Positions 53,990 through 64,000 of a stretch of DNA of 64,000 bases are shown here, piece after piece. The DNA is from Tuctoria greenei (lineage: Eukaryota > Streptophyta > Magnoliopsida > Poales > Poaceae). The DNA is taken from positions 69,397,751 to 69,461,750 of the forward strand of contig JAYESD010000001.1 in the NCBI GenBank assembly GCA_036927565.1, written 5' to 3'. A model generated the notes under the pieces. That model saw only the letters and a program-made list of their open reading frames with translations. It was not told the origin of the DNA and did not search any database. The first letter of the stretch is position 1; the number at the start of each line of letters is the position of its first letter. Made by a program: the position numbers and the translations under genes.

Positions 53990-54742
53990 TTATTCCTTTC
54001 TTTTAGGTACCCAAGCGGGGTTGGGTCCTTTGACGTTAGTGGTTAGGCATTTTGGCACCCACACGCAAGGCTTGGGGCTCTTGCGGAGTGGCCCAACATA
54101 TCTAGCAAACACTTTGCCGTGTTTGTTCCTCTTTAGCACATAGGATGCATCAAAATCATGAAATAGAGGATGCAATTCAGATTTAGGCAATTTGTTGCTT
54201 GAGGATGAGTTCTTTTCATTTTTAGTTTGGGATGAACTCCCCTTAACAAAGACAATCATGTCTTTGCCATACTTGGAGGTTTTGGTGTTATGCCTTGCAC
54301 CTCTAGTATAGCCAAGACCATCCTTGACATGGGGTGGTCTTGTGTTGGTGAATGCGCTTCGTGCATATGGCACCTTTTCCTTGTCAAAGATGGCACCCTT
54401 AGGTGCTTGTTTGCCTTGTGCTAGGTTGAGTTCATCCTTAAGTTTAAGGATCAAGTTGGAGCACTTGCAAGGTGATGTTGCCTTGGATGAGGCCTTTGAG
54501 GAGGTTGAGCTCTTGAAGGAAGAGGTTACATTGTTCTTGAGTGACTCAACTTGAGTCTCAAGGATCTTGTTAGCTTTTGACAAGCTTCCAAGTTCATCCT
54601 TGAGCTCAATCGACTTCTCCTCAAGATTTGAACACGTTTTCTTGCAAAGTGCAAGTTCGTGTTCCAATGCCTTGCTCTTCTCTCTTTCGAGCTCAAGGAG
54701 CTCATCAAGCTCTTGACATCTCTCCTTCTCAAGGATGAGCAT
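53990..54742 (-). CDS. gag: Sirevirus element 2 Gag, C-terminal part after an in-frame TAG
   Basis: 250 aa in the same frame as the upstream gag, separated from it only by TAG at 54746-54748. It holds a long coiled coil (about 1-90, EKERCQELDELLELEREKSK) and a basic tail ending WVPKRKE. Element 1 has the equivalent coiled coil inside one continuous Gag, so the TAG is probably a mutation (CAG to TAG fits the context). Unlike element 1 there is no second zinc knuckle near the C-terminus. Confidence 0.85.
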   Translation of the reverse strand: MLILEKERCQELDELLELEREKSKALEHELALCKKTCSNLEEKSIELKDELGSLSKANKILETQVESLKNNVTSSFKSSTSSKASSKATSPCKCSNLILKLKDELNLAQGKQAPKGAIFDKEKVPYARSAFTNTRPPHVKDGLGYTRGARHNTKTSKYGKDMIVFVKGSSSQTKNEKNSSSSNKLPKSELHPLFHDFDASYVLKRNKHGKVFARYVGPLRKSPKPCVWVPKCLTTNVKGPNPAWVPKRKE

Positions 54743-54745
54743 GTC

Positions 54746-56275
54746 CTACTGTCTATTGATGAGATCTTCCTTCTCAAAGATCTCATCCATAAGCAACTTC
54801 ATCCTACGCAAGGTGCTTTTGCTTATGTCCTTAAACATATGCTCATTTTCACTAGCACTATCAAAATCATCATGTGAGGAAGTTGGGGAGGAAGGATGAG
54901 ATGTTACCTTTCTCTTTCCTTCCCTTGCCATAAGGCAAGTAGGCTTGTGGTCGTTGTTGAGGTTGGGGAAGAGCATGTTTCCCTTGGAGTTCCTCCCGAT
55001 GGCTATGGTGGCCATCTTCTCCTCTTCTTCTTCGGAGGAGGACTCACCGTTAGAGTCCCACTCCTTCCCCAAATGGGCTTGTCCGGAGAGCCTCTTCTTC
55101 TTGAAGAATCTCCTTTCTTGAGGCTTCCCTTCCTTCTTCTTCTTCGTTTCTTCGTGTGGGCAATCAGCGATGAAGTGCCCATACTCACCACAGTTGTAGC
55201 AAGACCTTCTTGATTTGGGTCTTGCTCTTTCCTTTCCCTTGCCTTCATGGTTGTGCCCCCCTTTCTTCCTCCTCATCATTCTCTTGAATTTGTTGATGAA
55301 GAAGGCCTCCTCCTCATCGGTGTCGAGGCTCTCCTCATCACTTTCTTCTTGCCCCTTTGAAGAGGGCGTTGCCTTGAGTGCAACGTTCTTCATCTTGGAG
55401 GCGGTGAACTTTTGGAGGTCGTTGTAGAAGAGCGCCTCCTTCTCCATGATTTCATGGTTAATGATCCTCCCAAGGACCTCCTCCGGGGTCATTTGAGTGA
55501 ACCCCGGGCTTTCCCGAATCATGGAGCATAAAGAGACGTTCCTAGGCATGAATGCCCGGATCATCCTCTTCACCACCTCGTGGTCGGTCCACTTGGTGCA
55601 GCCATAAGATCGGCTCTTGTTGATCAGCACCTTTAGCCGGTTGTACATGTCTTGGGGGGATTCACCATCCAAGATGGCAAATCTCCCAAGCTCTCCTTCG
55701 ATGAGCTCGATCTTGGCCTCCTTGACCACTCGGTTTCCCTCATGCGCCGTCTTGAGGGTGTTCCATATGTCTTTGGCCACTTCAAGGCCATCGACACGGT
55801 TGAACTCATCTCTAGAGAGAGATGAGATGATCACACCCGCAGCTTGAGCGTTGCGGTGGATGAGGATGGCTTGTTCTTGAGTTATGTTGTCCTCATCCTT
55901 TGGAATCTCCACCCCGGTCATGACAATTTGCCACAACGCTGGGTTGAGTGAAACGAGGTGGATCTTCATGTTATGTTTCCACATACCGTAGTCCGTTCCA
56001 TCGAATTGGGGAGGTTTCCCCAATGGGATGGACAGGTAGTGGTTGTTGGCGGCAAGGCGTTCATAGTTGAACCCTTGCCGGTTGTAGTTGACTCCACCAC
56101 CACCGCTTGATTGGTTTGATGGATCAATCTTGGAAATGTTCAACTTCTCCCGGAGCTTCGCCTTGAGTTGGCGAGTCTCCTCATCGTCCGTTGGCTTATC
56201 TTGATAAGCCAACGTCTCCTCACGGGTCGCCTCGTAGTTGCTGCTCGATGCATCGTCATTCACCACTCCGGCCAT
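54746..56275 (-). CDS. gag: Sirevirus element 2 Gag, N-terminal part with zinc knuckle
   Basis: 509 aa from ATG 56275, 49 bp after the LTR. The UBN2-type Gag domain runs about 85-290 (PPQFDGTDYGMWKHNMKIHL, QDMYNRLKVLINKSRSYG). An acidic linker and a Lys/Arg-rich stretch follow. The CCHC knuckle CYNCGEYGHFIADC starts at residue 359. Another Ser/Glu-rich linker leads to the start of the coiled coil, where TAG stops it. Function is RNA packaging and particle assembly in the cytoplasm. Confidence 0.92.
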   Translation of the reverse strand: MAGVVNDDASSSNYEATREETLAYQDKPTDDEETRQLKAKLREKLNISKIDPSNQSSGGGGVNYNRQGFNYERLAANNHYLSIPLGKPPQFDGTDYGMWKHNMKIHLVSLNPALWQIVMTGVEIPKDEDNITQEQAILIHRNAQAAGVIISSLSRDEFNRVDGLEVAKDIWNTLKTAHEGNRVVKEAKIELIEGELGRFAILDGESPQDMYNRLKVLINKSRSYGCTKWTDHEVVKRMIRAFMPRNVSLCSMIRESPGFTQMTPEEVLGRIINHEIMEKEALFYNDLQKFTASKMKNVALKATPSSKGQEESDEESLDTDEEEAFFINKFKRMMRRKKGGHNHEGKGKERARPKSRRSCYNCGEYGHFIADCPHEETKKKKEGKPQERRFFKKKRLSGQAHLGKEWDSNGESSSEEEEEKMATIAIGRNSKGNMLFPNLNNDHKPTCLMAREGKRKVTSHPSSPTSSHDDFDSASENEHMFKDISKSTLRRMKLLMDEIFEKEDLINRQ

Positions 56276-56307
56276 CTCTCCGAGTTGTTAGACTCTTTGT
56301 GGAGAGT

Positions 56308-56322
56308 CCTGCTCTGATACCA
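56308..56322 (-). promoter_or_regulatory. Primer-binding site, initiator tRNA-Met type
   Basis: On the minus strand TGGTATCAGAGCAGG, two bases after the 5' LTR, matches the 3' end complement of plant initiator tRNA-Met. Confidence 0.9.
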
Positions 56323-56324
56323 AT

Positions 56325-57984
56325 TGAAAGTTGCCTAAAGGGGGGGTGAATAGGCTAATTGACCTGCAAATGACTCAATAAAACGAGATTAAATTACAGG
56401 GGGCGGACTAGTCCGGTCAGGGGGCGGACTAGTCCGGTCAGCCTGCGTGAATAACCCTAAAAAGATGTTTCTAGCAAGTTTTAGGGGATTTTCTCAATGT
56501 TACAAGTGAGTGTATGTTTAAGTCAAGTTGAGCAACAACCTAAACAAGAGCAAGTCACGTTTCCACAAGTTTGTAGCAATGCAGAGTATGAAACGAGACT
56601 ACCAACTCTAGAACAAAGTAATCAATAGAGTAAATGCGAAGAACACAAGGAGACAAGGATTTTATCCCGAGGTTCGATCCCACACAAGGAATCTACGTCC
56701 TCGTTGAGGAGTCCACAAAAGGATCGGGTCCAACAACCCTTCCCTCACCAAGTTTACCGCACGGGCCTAACTTGGTTCTCCACTAATCACAACGGTGATT
56801 ACAAAGTTCGTTGGGGCTTCTCACAAACTGAGGCTCCCACACCACAAAGATGATCAACACAATAAAACGAACTCAACACACAGCCCACAAAGACTCAACG
56901 AGTGCAAGAGATCAAACCGGGAGCACAAGCGCGATGTTCTTCCTCTTCTCCACCTCACTAAACCCTAATCCACTCAAGAATTAGTTTTAGAGGGAAAGTA
57001 GGCAAGAAGGAGGCTTAGGAGTGCTCCAAGTTGGCTGTGGCGGCGCTAGGGTTTGAGTTTTTCCAAGGGTATTTGAAATGAGGCCGGGGGTCCCCCTTTT
57101 TATAGAGGTCCCAACCCCAATTTGCTGACTTCAGCAAAAGGACGGACTAGTCCGGCCACTGGCCCGGACTAGTCCGGCCTAGGGGACCACTGACTCCTTT
57201 GTCAGGTCCCGACAGCTGACACACGATCGTCACGCTACCCGCCAAACTTCAAATTCAAACGGTCACTTCCAGAACGGACTAGTCCGGTCAACACCGGACT
57301 AGTCCGATCACACACAGAGCCTTCTGCTCCGGGTGAAAACGGACTAGTCTGAGGACCACGGACTAGTCCAGCCCCTGGGGCGGACTAGTCCGGTCCTCCA
57401 AGACTTAGCCATAGAAGCACCTTTTCTTAGCCAACCCGGACTAGTCCGGCCCCACGGGCGGACTAGTCCGTTCTCACTCAGGACCTCTTGGTCCGGTCCA
57501 AAACGGACAGGTCCGTGGTTTTGGGACTTCATCCCAAAACCCACTCACAGCTACCCGGACTAGTCCGGTCACAAACGGACTAGTCCGATCTCAGTCAGAC
57601 CCTTCTGGTCCGGCCAGAAACGGACTCGGCCGGCCAGGAACGGACTAGTCCGGCCTCCTGCACGGACTAGTCCGGCCCTACGGCCAGACCACTCAACCAC
57701 TCATTTCTTTCATAGGTTTGACCTCTAAACCACTTTGAGCTCCCAAACTTGATCTCAATGCACTTGACACACACACCCTCCTATTACTACGGCTAGTCTA
57801 ACTCAAACACGTTAGAAACCCTAGTTTCTACGCTTCGAGTTGACTCCGTTTCCTTCCTTTTCCTCTTTGAGGGTTTGCGTCTTCAATTGAGTCCATACCT
57901 GTGCTAAGATCACTTGAGCTCATTAGCGACTTAATTGTCGTCATCAATCATCCAAAACCCACGGGGAACCTAGATGCACTTTCA
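56325..57984 (-). repeat. 5' LTR of Sirevirus element 2 (right copy)
   Basis: 1660 bp, the same ends as the left copy. The TATA box TATAAAAA is at 57097-57104 (minus). Differences seen from the left copy: 56338, 56583, 56724, 57169, 57369 and 57400 (approximate). It drives transcription of the element and carries the CGGACTAGTCCG array. Confidence 0.95.
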
Positions 57985-57989
57985 ACCAC

Positions 57990-59052
57990 TCAAGCATTCT
58001 CCCTTGTAGTACACTAGTGATCTTAGTCCCTTAGTGGAGGTCAGGCTGTAGAGAGGAGCCTCTAGTCCCAAGTCCAAATTGGGAATGGTATGGCTCATGT
58101 ATCTTCTCTTGTATTTGTGACATTATGCTATATAAAATTATTATTACTTTTTATTATTCATATACTTGGATGAAGCGCTCCTTGTTTGGTTGTGGATTCC
58201 ATGCATGTTTTAGGTATAGATGTCATTATGATCTAGTTATTATGCCCTTATTATATTATCATAAACATCATGTACCTCCACTATAGTCTAATTAGGTATA
58301 AATATGATTATGTTAATATGAGTAATGTAGCGGTTGATTCTAACATTTATTTCAATGATGTTTAGGTAAGTCATTGCCATAGGATGGTGCTTGCACCTAG
58401 GCTCTTAAGGTATTTACTTGTTATGTAAGCAGGGTTCATAGATAATTAAGTAGCATTGGATGTCGCGTAGACCCACAGTTTGTAGGGGTAGGCGATAGGT
58501 GGTCACAGTCTCGTCCGTCCTTCGTAATCCCCCACGGTCGTCTACGCAGCTGGCTTGTGGCGGGAATCATCCTGATATTCTCAGGGGTAAAACCGTGCCC
58601 GATGTGTTGGACGGCTAAACCCTAGTACTCGTAGTTAGCATAGCCATATGTACACTAGTTAACTACGTATATGAATACCAAAAGCATAGTAGGAGTAGCT
58701 CTCCCTCTCCCTCTCTCTCTCTCACCTTAACTTATCCTCCACTAGGACATTCTTACCCCTTAGAGTAGTCTTCTTAGGTGTGTGTCGCACTACCTCATTA
58801 CTTCATGTATCCATCCTACTGAATACCTCACTAGAACACCCTCTTCTATCCTTGAGCTTGTCTCTCTTTTACCTTGGCTTCCATTGGGATAAACAAATAC
58901 GATACCCTAGGGAATACTCTCGGGTGAAATGATACAATGGTACTCTACGTGCCCTTGCGGAACTCATCTTGATATGGCTTGGGTTAGCCTAGTGCCTCTG
59001 CAAAACTAGTCTTGCTGCTAGGATGACCTGTAGACGTTGAGAAATATTAACA
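57990..59052 (+). repeat. 5' LTR of element B, second part
   Basis: Continues the LTR of B after the nested Sirevirus and ends AAATATTAACA at 59052. It contains a (CT)n-rich stretch at 58697-58727. It matches 41440-42478 of the NA1 LTR. Confidence 0.82.
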
Positions 59053-59060
59053 AGCATTTC

Positions 59061-59079
59061 TGGCACTGTTGTCGCGGAA
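59061..59079 (+). promoter_or_regulatory. Primer-binding site of element B, Athila type
   Basis: TGGCACTGTTGTCGCGGAA, 8 bp after the LTR, is close to TGGCGCCGTTGCCGGGGA, the site known from Athila elements. It supports the lineage of B and NA1. Confidence 0.65.
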
Positions 59080-59186
59080 TGCACAGAAGATTTGCATGAT
59101 CATGTGGTAGATAGGATTCTAGTAGATTTTTAGTAGGATGACCCTCGTTTGTTTTTGCATTCTTTGATGTGAAAATAGGGTACTGT

Positions 59187-60570
59187 ATGACTGATTCTTG
59201 TTTGTCAGTAAACTACATCGAAGATCCCGAGTCACTACTAAAAAGAGTTCGACCTCTTGTCATTCCTCCTCGGGTGATCTTGCCAGCTAGGGAACTCGTC
59301 ACCCCCGTACCATCACGCTTCAATCCAATGGCCCAGAAGACTCTTTGTGAGTTCTCAGCTCCCTCTACTGACAATGTGCCTACCGGGCCCAATGTCAACA
59401 TGGGAGATGTGAACTTAGAGATCAAGACTGACCTATTCACTATGGTGAAGGCTAAACCCTTATGTGGGAAAGCCAACGTGGATGCCAGTGCTCACTTGCA
59501 ACAATTCCTCAAGATTTGTGGCACTTTTAATATGAAGGATGTCACTCCTGATGCCATCGGTCTTAGACTATTTCCATTCTCCCTCCTTGGGAGAGCAAGC
59601 AGTGGTTCTGTGCGAACCGAAGTTCTATAAATACTTGGGAGAAATGTTCCTCAAAATTCCTTGCTTAGTTCTTCCCGTTGGGCTAGACTAATGCTTTACG
59701 TGGAAGTATTTCAAGCTTCTAGCAAGAGCTCAAGGAATCCATTCCCAACGCTTGGGAAAGGTTGTAGGAGTATATCCTAGCCTGTCCCCACCATTGTATG
59801 GATGGTTGGATCATCATCCAAAACTTCTACAACAGGCTGACTTCGTCAGCCCGTGATCATGTGGATGATGCTGATGGAGGAGCCTTCTTCTCACTTACGG
59901 TGCCCCAAGCTATGGAGTTGATCGAGAAGATGGTTTCCAACATGGGATGGAGCGATGAGCATCTCCAGCCCTGACAATGAAGTATGCACACCATGAAAGA
60001 GGTGGACATGATCGCTGCCAAATTGGACCTCCTTATGAAGTTGGATTGTCAAGCCAGTGGCGAAGCATTTGGCACCGTCCAAGCCTTAGACTCTCACATG
60101 ACATGTGAATTCCGTGGAAATGTGAGTCATATGGGGAGTGATTGTCCCGAGACCCGTGAGGATGCCTTATACTTGGCCAACAACGGTAATTACAACAACA
60201 ACAACAATGGATACCGTCCAGGAGGTAAAGGGTGAAGCCAACCACACCATTTCTTTCAAGGAGGCTACAACAACAATAATGGCAGCGGGAACCAGCCTCA
60301 CTTGAGGGAACTTGCCATTAGCCAACTCAGGATTAAGGATGCTATATCTAAGAAGTTGTCGGCTAATGACAAGACCCTAGAGAACATCAATGCCAAGGTT
60401 CAAGGCTTAGCTTCTGCCTTCAAGAACTAGTTGAGCTTCAACAAAATATTTGAGACCCAGTTAGCTCAACTGGCAGCTGCTGTCCCGCCATTAGAGAATG
60501 GCAAGATGTCAGGGCAGCCCAAGCCTCCTGTAGAAAATGCCAACATGGTTTCTCTACGGGAAGGCAACTA
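59187..60570 (+). pseudogene. gag: Element B gag, frame-broken
   Basis: ATG 59187 (MTDSCLSVNYIEDPES) opens a frame running through SAHLQQFLKICGTF and LRLFPFSLLGRA, the gypsy Gag core. It is lost near 59600, where one base is missing in the conserved GRAKQWF-type motif. Further fragments cover 59750-60235, with a damaged knuckle (CEFRGNVSHMGSDC, second Cys replaced), then the Leu/Gln-rich tail with TAG at 60428-60430, shared with NA1. About 80% similar to NA1 gag by eye. Confidence 0.8.
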
Positions 60571-60599
60571 GCTAAAGGACCCTGGATATCCCAGCATAC

Positions 60600-61248
60600 C
60601 TTGCTCTATTGGCACACTACACCTTTGACAAGGCCCTTTGTGACCTTGGATTAAGTTTTAGTGTCATGCCAAAGGTGGTCTTCGACCAGCTGAACTTCAC
60701 CACACTATCTCCAACACCAATGTAGCTCTAGCTGGTCGATTTATTGGTTCGCTACCCCACGGGTATCGCTGAATATGTCTTAGTAAAAATCTGGATCTGC
60801 TTCATACTCGTGGATTTCGTGGTACTCGACATGAAGGTCGAGAAGAAACCCTGTTCATTCTTGGGCACCCTGTCCTTATCACCGCGGGTGCTCGCATCAA
60901 TCTGGGAGACAGAGAAATCCGCTTCCATATCAATGGCAAGGAGGAAAAGTTTGACTTTCGGCCAAGGAAGGGCAATACTCCATGATAAAAATCAAGTATG
61001 GCCCGAATGTCAAACATATCAAGGAGGTCAAAATTATACCACCCCAAGTGGACTCCCTCATAGCATTCATGAGAAAATTAATTTATGAGAAGACTCAATA
61101 TTTTTGCCAACATCGACAATTTAGAAAGATGGAAAAGTCGGGGCCATCGGAACAGCCCAAGTCCACAAGACCGCCAAGTAAGGTGTGGCAGAAGAAGCAA
61201 GGTGAGCCAGCCGAGCCCATTTCTCTGGGGCCGGATGCTGAAAATTGA
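60600..61248 (+). pseudogene. Element B aspartic protease and C-terminal tail
   Basis: CDLGLSFSVMPK (about 60640-60680) is the active-site strand, with Ala of D-L-G-A-S replaced by Leu. VRYPTGIAEYVLVKI and FVVLDMKVEKK follow, then a broken flap region and the tail ending ISLGPDAEN with TGA at 61246-61248. Two stops at 60724 and 60730 and at least two frame changes. As in NA1, nothing resembling RT follows. Confidence 0.7.
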
Positions 61249-61457
61249 GCTTCAAGACGACAGAGTAAAATCCATCTCATCTGATTTTTTGATGATACCT
61301 CGCCAATAGGTAAATTTTGTGGTTATCTCACTTTCAATTTTCCACCATCATTTAGATTTTTTCCATTTGGATTTTTGCATTTTTTCTTAGCATGTTTTGA
61401 CTTTTCTTAGAGGGTTGGGAATTTTGTAGTATCAACTTAGATTTATTTTTTTCATTT
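61249..61457 (+). other. Element B non-coding tail
   Basis: AT-rich, homologous to 8545-8760 of NA1. It ends with CATTT at 61453-61457, where a minus-strand LTR inserted. Confidence 0.6.
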
Positions 61458-63640
61458 TGTGAGGAACCGTCCAAGTAGAATTCATATTAGACACATTAGC
61501 TCACTGTCCATCAACGGCACATGAGCTACAAATGCGACCAACGCTAAATCAAACTCCGGTGCCTCCGATATGCTCTTAATCATCCTAGTATCACAGCATA
61601 TCGGTCAACAACATTGCACATAACACAAGCACATAAATAAACCACATATTCAGAAATATTACAGGTTTAAAGTGTGCATACAAGTTGTGATAAGTTTCTG
61701 AAATTTGTACAAAACCAGTGAACAATGTTGCAATGAAGTTTCCTAATCTTCCAAAGCCAATAGGTACAAATTGGAGACAACAAAACACACTAGTTTTGCG
61801 CAGAAGAAATGGACGTTTCTAAAAAGCAATGGTCCAGCGGTGCCTGCCCACAACACCACTGGCGACGTCAAGTAAAAATCAGCAAGTTACTCCTCCCCAT
61901 CGCCGGACTCGGCGGGGAAGAAGTAACCAAACACCATAGGGTGCTCACCTGCAAAACTTAACATAAAAAACATGAGTACAAAGGTACCCGAAAGACTTAC
62001 ACATATTGTATATATAGCCTGACTCCAAGGAGTATGAATATGGCAGTAGCAATAGGGTAATGCATAGTCAAAGACATATTGCAAAAAGCAGACATTATTA
62101 ATGCAATAAGCATATAAGCAGTAAGCAAAAAGACTCATTGGTGACTCACATATACATGCCAACCCACTGCAGCAAGTAAACATTTGAAACCATGTGTGAA
62201 CAATGCACATTTCAGCTCACTAACAGGAGCCATACACTCCCATTTCCATTGATTGTGATGTTTCAATCACTACGGTGAAGCTCAATGAGCACTAAGTTTG
62301 ATTATGACCGAGATCATGGCAATTTAAACCGATTGTACACCATGCAGGGGAGTCCCAATGAACCCACACGACTTGAGGACCATACAACTCATGCAACCTG
62401 CTAAAGCCACATAAGGGGCACTCATGTCAACCTTTCTCACACCCGTCCCCGCATGGTTGGACAATCTTTACCACAAAGAGTACTATTGACATGCAGAACA
62501 ATAGTCACTCGTGCATGTCAAACAAGTAATGAAGTCATGGGCCAAACACCGGTACAACGTCGGATATTCAGCTTCAATACCATTATTTCCGGCATGTGGT
62601 TAGAACGAAAAGTGCTTAGGACAACGAGAACAATGCACGGTCCTTAACTGACCAAGCGGGGCTACATCCTAGTCCCCTCTTAGTCCACAAGTTGATCATC
62701 TTTCTTATTGTATCCCATATCCAAGTACATTAAATCTTAACTCGCGAATGGTGGTGACCTTGCCATATATTTGACTTCTACCGCTCTAAGCATGTCTAAG
62801 CGTGACACTTAGCAAATAAAAAACTAACCCAAATCTATCCCAACAGATTCAACAAGTAAGGGATTTGAACAAGACTCATCATACCCTACACCTAGTGTCC
62901 GATAATGCATAAACAATAATACTAAATTAATTCACCATTGTATAAAAATAATAGGATCAAGATGCATAGATGCTTGCGTTCAATCTCTAGAGAATACTCC
63001 GCAGGTTTAGTGGTCACAAAATTGTTTTCCCAGGCTGCACCCGCGCCACTCTCCAACAAACGGTTCATTCTCTAAACAAAGAAATATGCACCGTTTGAGA
63101 ATGAGTGCAATGATGCAATTCTTAGTGAAGCTTGAATTGAACTTTTCAGTATGATATACCATAAAGTCATGAATACAATGCAAAAAGAATCACTAAGTAT
63201 AGACATTCCTAGCTCAAGTTATTAACAAAACATTGCCGCTCTGTCTGAAATTGAGCAAATCGGGTGCATTCGCACCATTATGTGAAGCTCGAGTTTTTCC
63301 AAAGCCTTGCTGGACCAGAAGTCATTTTTACTTGATAATGGATGTTAAAAGTTGATGTTTGGATCTGTTCCCACCTTGGTTTGAGCTCAAATTAAATAAT
63401 TACAATTTCTGCAAGTTTCATTAACATAAAAAAGATAAATATGGAAAAGGTGTTTAGGCTCCATGGATAAGGCTGAAACTTTGCAGGCACATTATCTAAC
63501 CCTAAGCAAGAGTTTTAGCACAAGTTTCTTCATTTTATCATTCATACAACTTTCATGGTAAAATCACAAGTTTTCAGCCCATAATAAAAGGATTAAGGTG
63601 GTAATCCTATAAAAAATGACATACCAACAGCACAAAGTAG
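61458..63640 (-). mobile_element. Minus-strand long LTR (layout like C1/C2), right limit uncertain
   Basis: On the minus strand the sequence closes with CGGTTCCTCACA at 61458, a TG..CA-type LTR end, with CATTT before it. Inside, a block ending in 'ttgcaggtgagcacc' (61950) and a preceding ~500-bp block follow the same order as C1 22900-24100, though sequence similarity is low. No coding. The 5' end of the LTR and its duplication partner were not found. Confidence 0.5.
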
Positions 63641-64000
63641 ATCCCATGATTCATGTGATACATGAGGAGGATGACTTTTGTTGTGGAGGATGAATTTTGA
63701 GGATTCATAGGGGAGTAGACACTTCACAAGCTCCTTGTTCTTCATGTTCATCACAGATCGAAGAACTTGTGGCTTGAGAACGATCTGTATGCAGTAGTTG
63801 TTGGTATTGGTTGTGGTGCAAAATCAACAGCGGGATCAATGTCATTTGCTTCTGAATTTCCGGGCAGCAGCACAACTTCTTCATCTTCTTAGATGAAAAT
63901 ACTCACCCCCTGCGGATATGGATCTGGACCTACAATATTGGAGCTAGTACCTGGGCTAGCTTCATCAAAAGAAACCTCACAAGTCTTCACAATTTTGTTA
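63641..64000 (-). pseudogene. Possible copia pol linker fragment, minus strand, cut by window edge
   Basis: Minus-strand translation from 64000 gives KTCEVSFDEASPGTSSN, then an acidic GVSIF-EDEEVVLLPG run with one stop. This is the style of the copia segment between integrase and RT. No catalytic motif is in view, and the relation to the neighbouring LTR is unclear. A chance resemblance is possible. Confidence 0.4.

Larger units (their letters stand above)
45896..57984 (-). mobile_element. Sirevirus element 2 (Ty1/copia, Maximus/SIRE-like), young, duplication ACCAC
   Basis: Two 1660-bp LTRs with ACCAC at 45891-45895 and 57985-57989. On the minus strand: 5' LTR, tRNA-iMet site, gag, pol, palindrome spacer, additional ORF, polypurine tracts, 3' LTR. 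By eye the LTRs differ at six positions with no indel (99.6% identity). At a commonly used grass rate of 1.3e-8 per site per year this is about 0.1-0.2 million years. Pol and the additional ORF are open, and gag has one TAG. It is the youngest and most complete element in the window. Confidence 0.95.
45373..61457 (+). mobile_element. Element B: second gag-protease Athila-like element, split by Sirevirus element 2
   Basis: The 5' LTR is 45373-45895 plus 57990-59052. A primer-binding site, gag (59187-60570), protease (60600-61248) and non-coding tail follow to 61457, where a minus-strand LTR begins. It interrupts the CACTA transposase at 45372 (flank GTGCA). RT and integrase are absent between protease and the tail, exactly as in NA1. 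The 3' half lies beyond the next insertion or outside the window. Confidence 0.78.

Noticed and set aside
63590..63640. An exon-intron junction (GTATGT) of a host gene on the minus strand
   Set aside because: A single donor-like word without an open exon or acceptor; nearby sequence looks like a copia linker.

Overview
The window is plant nuclear DNA made almost entirely of nested transposable elements. The LTR retrotransposon lineages (two Sirevirus-type Ty1/copia families, Athila-like Ty3/gypsy elements, very long gypsy-type LTRs, CACTA/TNP2 remains) point to a large grass genome. I assign lineages from recalled family features, not from a search. I found no host gene, rRNA, tRNA or CRISPR array.

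Layout, left to right. 1-4462: a gypsy-type LTR that begins outside the window, split by a copia solo LTR (516-2073, duplication AGTTA). 4463-4762: relic of a Sirevirus-type LTR. 4763-42478: one Athila-like element, called NA1, read on the + strand. It carries gag, a protease, a separate 3' ORF and a 3' LTR (40912-42478), but no reverse transcriptase or integrase. NA1 is broken by six insertions, each bounded by LTR ends and a target-site duplication (TSD): a copia solo LTR (6684-8448, CGGCC/AGGTC); Sirevirus element 1 (9347-19481, CATGG); a 4.75-kb solo LTR, C1 (19578-24328, GCGAT); Athila-like element A with pol (25741-34445, GACCC/AACCC), which itself carries a CACTA-like fragment in its RT; and a 5.18-kb solo LTR, C2, on the minus strand (35557-40738, CATAA). 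The sixth, the LTR relic at 4463-4762, has no resolved duplication.

42479-45372 holds a decayed minus-strand CACTA transposase (TNP2). It is cut by a second gag-protease Athila-like element, B, whose 5' LTR starts at 45373. That LTR is in turn split by Sirevirus element 2 (45896-57984, minus strand, duplication ACCAC). Element 2 is young: its two 1660-bp LTRs differ at about six positions. Its pol (1080 aa) and its extra 3' ORF (594 aa) are uninterrupted, while gag has one in-frame stop. B resumes at 57990 with the rest of its LTR, primer-binding site, gag and protease, and ends at 61457, where another minus-strand LTR starts and runs toward the window edge.

Most interesting points: (1) both Sireviruses and the pol-less NA1 element carry an additional ORF 3' of the polyprotein genes, and each ORF has promoter-like sequence in front of it; (2) in each Sirevirus the short palindrome array of the LTR reappears only in the pol-to-ORF spacer of the same element, with a different palindrome in each family; (3) NA1 and B share the same ORF end right after protease and the same in-frame TAG in gag, which suggests a propagated non-autonomous family.
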